Assembly: GCF_002726155.1 (NCBI RefSeq)
Contig: NZ_PBSH01000050.1
Location: 1-64,000 of the forward strand
DNA from: Alcanivorax sp.
GTDB lineage: Bacteria > Pseudomonadota > Gammaproteobacteria > Pseudomonadales > Alcanivoracaceae
Reading direction: 5' to 3'
DNA length: 64,000 bases
The position numbers were made by a program, and so were the translations under genes. This document shows, piece after piece, positions 63,372 through 64,000 of the stretch. Each line of letters opens with the position of its first letter. Within the stretch, counting starts at the first letter, position 1. Below the pieces are notes generated by a model. It was not told where the DNA came from. It did no database searches and saw only the letters and a program-made list of their open reading frames with translations.

Positions 63372-64000
63372 ATGCGAAAAAAAATCCGTATTTTTGGACT
63401 GCTGGTTGTCTTGCTGGTAGTCGCTGTACCCGTGGCGGGGGCCTGGGTCAGTAGTTATCTACATCGCCCATTACCGGTTTCTGACGCATTAACGGTGGAG
63501 GTGCCCCGGGGCGCCGGTTTAAGCCGGGTGCTGTATAACCTCAATGATGAAGGCATCCTGGGTAAGGGCCTGGAAGCTCGTTTCCGCCGTGTCGGCGCGC
63601 GCCTTTATTCTGCTTTCACCGGCATGGATGGCCGCATGCATGTGGGTGAGTATCAACTCAAGCCCGGTGATTCGCTGTTGTCCCTGCTGGAGAAAATGGA
63701 CCGGGGCGATGTGCTGCAACGCAGCCTGACTCTGGTGGAAGGCTGGAACTTCCGGGAGCTGCGTGCCCGGTTGGCCTCTCTGGAAACGCTTGAGCACCAA
63801 CTGGAAGGGCTGACCGATGAGCAAGTGATGGCGGAACTGGGTCGCCCGGGCCGCCATCCGGAAGGCTGGTTCGCGCCGGAAACCTATTTCTACACCCGTG
63901 GCACTGCAGACCTGACCATCCTGGCCCGGGCGCTGTCGCGTCAGGAAAACATTCTTGATGAAGCCTGGCAGCAGCGGGCCAAAGATCTGCCCTACGACAC
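63372..64000 (+). CDS. mltG: endolytic transglycosylase MltG, 3' end beyond the window
   Basis: The first 209 residues are visible. An N-terminal membrane anchor (about 7-26, FGLLVVLLVVAVPVAGAW) precedes the LysM-like region (GAGLSRVLYNLNDEGIL, HVGEYQLKPGDSLLSLLEKM) and the start of the YceG catalytic domain (EGWFAPETYFY). MltG cleaves nascent glycan strands and sets their length. Ten bases after pabC. Confidence 0.95.
   Translation, partial: MRKKIRIFGLLVVLLVVAVPVAGAWVSSYLHRPLPVSDALTVEVPRGAGLSRVLYNLNDEGILGKGLEARFRRVGARLYSAFTGMDGRMHVGEYQLKPGDSLLSLLEKMDRGDVLQRSLTLVEGWNFRELRARLASLETLEHQLEGLTDEQVMAELGRPGRHPEGWFAPETYFYTRGTADLTILARALSRQENILDEAWQQRAKDLPYD

Overview
The window is a chromosomal segment of a marine gammaproteobacterium, most probably Alcanivorax or a close relative. 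This is inferred from gene order and protein character, because no rRNA or phylogenetic marker was compared. The long runs csiV-mfd / gap / nqrABCDEF-apbE-nqrM and lolCD / DUF2062 / comEC / exbBD / msbA-lpxK-kdsB-ptp-murB / rne / rluC-HAD-sppA / maf / yceD-rpmF-plsX-fabDG-acpP-fabF-pabC-mltG follow the order I recall from Pseudomonas aeruginosa. The Na+-pumping NQR complex, a FadL-type porin and a PraB-like secreted protein fit a marine hydrocarbon degrader. No tRNA, rRNA, CRISPR array, integrase or transposase was seen.

Layout. 0-2.3 kb: a truncated AT-richer unknown gene, an AraC regulator and csiV. 2.3-6.1 kb: a REP-like palindrome and mfd. 6.1-10 kb: an accessory locus of a collagen-like protein, a Tat-exported protein, three Tail-Collar proteins and a GNAT acetyltransferase in one tight minus-strand operon, facing a convergent DUF6916 gene. 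10-13.4 kb: tesB, a uracil-DNA-glycosylase-family gene and a long-form GAPDH. 13.5-21.1 kb: the complete Na+-NQR operon with its flavin transferase ApbE and maturation factor NqrM. 21.2-27.7 kb: single accessory genes (GNAT-C39 peptidase fusion, patatin, glycerophosphodiesterase, sulfotransferase, glycosyltransferase, polysaccharide deacetylase). 28-34.8 kb: a PraB-like secreted protein, a 1171-residue Ig-like lipoprotein, a FadL-family outer-membrane protein and a divergent LysR regulator. 35-38 kb: the agmatine pathway genes aguA-aguB and a coiled-coil exported protein with a duplicated motif. 38-49.5 kb: envelope biogenesis (Lol export, ComEC, ExbBD, MsbA, LpxK, KdsB, a phosphatase, MurB). 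49.6-52.9 kb: rne. 53.5-64 kb: rluC, HAD phosphatase, sppA, maf and the fatty-acid synthesis cluster running off the right edge inside mltG.

How the genes work together. NqrA-F couples NADH:ubiquinone oxidation to Na+ export; ApbE attaches FMN to NqrB and NqrC, and NqrM matures the complex. MsbA, LpxK and KdsB act in lipid A/Kdo synthesis and transport, LolCD releases lipoproteins, and MurB makes peptidoglycan precursor. PlsX, FabD, FabG, AcpP and FabF form the fatty-acid core that feeds phospholipid and lipid A synthesis.

Most notable observations: (i) the collagen/Tail-Collar/GNAT/DUF6916 locus, which looks like a dedicated surface or secreted system without phage context; (ii) four intergenic elements built from 7-bp tandem units, three of them arranged as inverted pairs around a short core, one of which supplies the lpxK stop codon and occupies the place where pseudomonads carry ycaR; (iii) a FadL/giant lipoprotein/PraB-like module with a sharp base-composition change inside the lipoprotein gene; (iv) two genes (yceD, rluC) whose predicted transcription starts fall at or next to the ATG; (v) a palindrome directly in front of the RNase E start codon.
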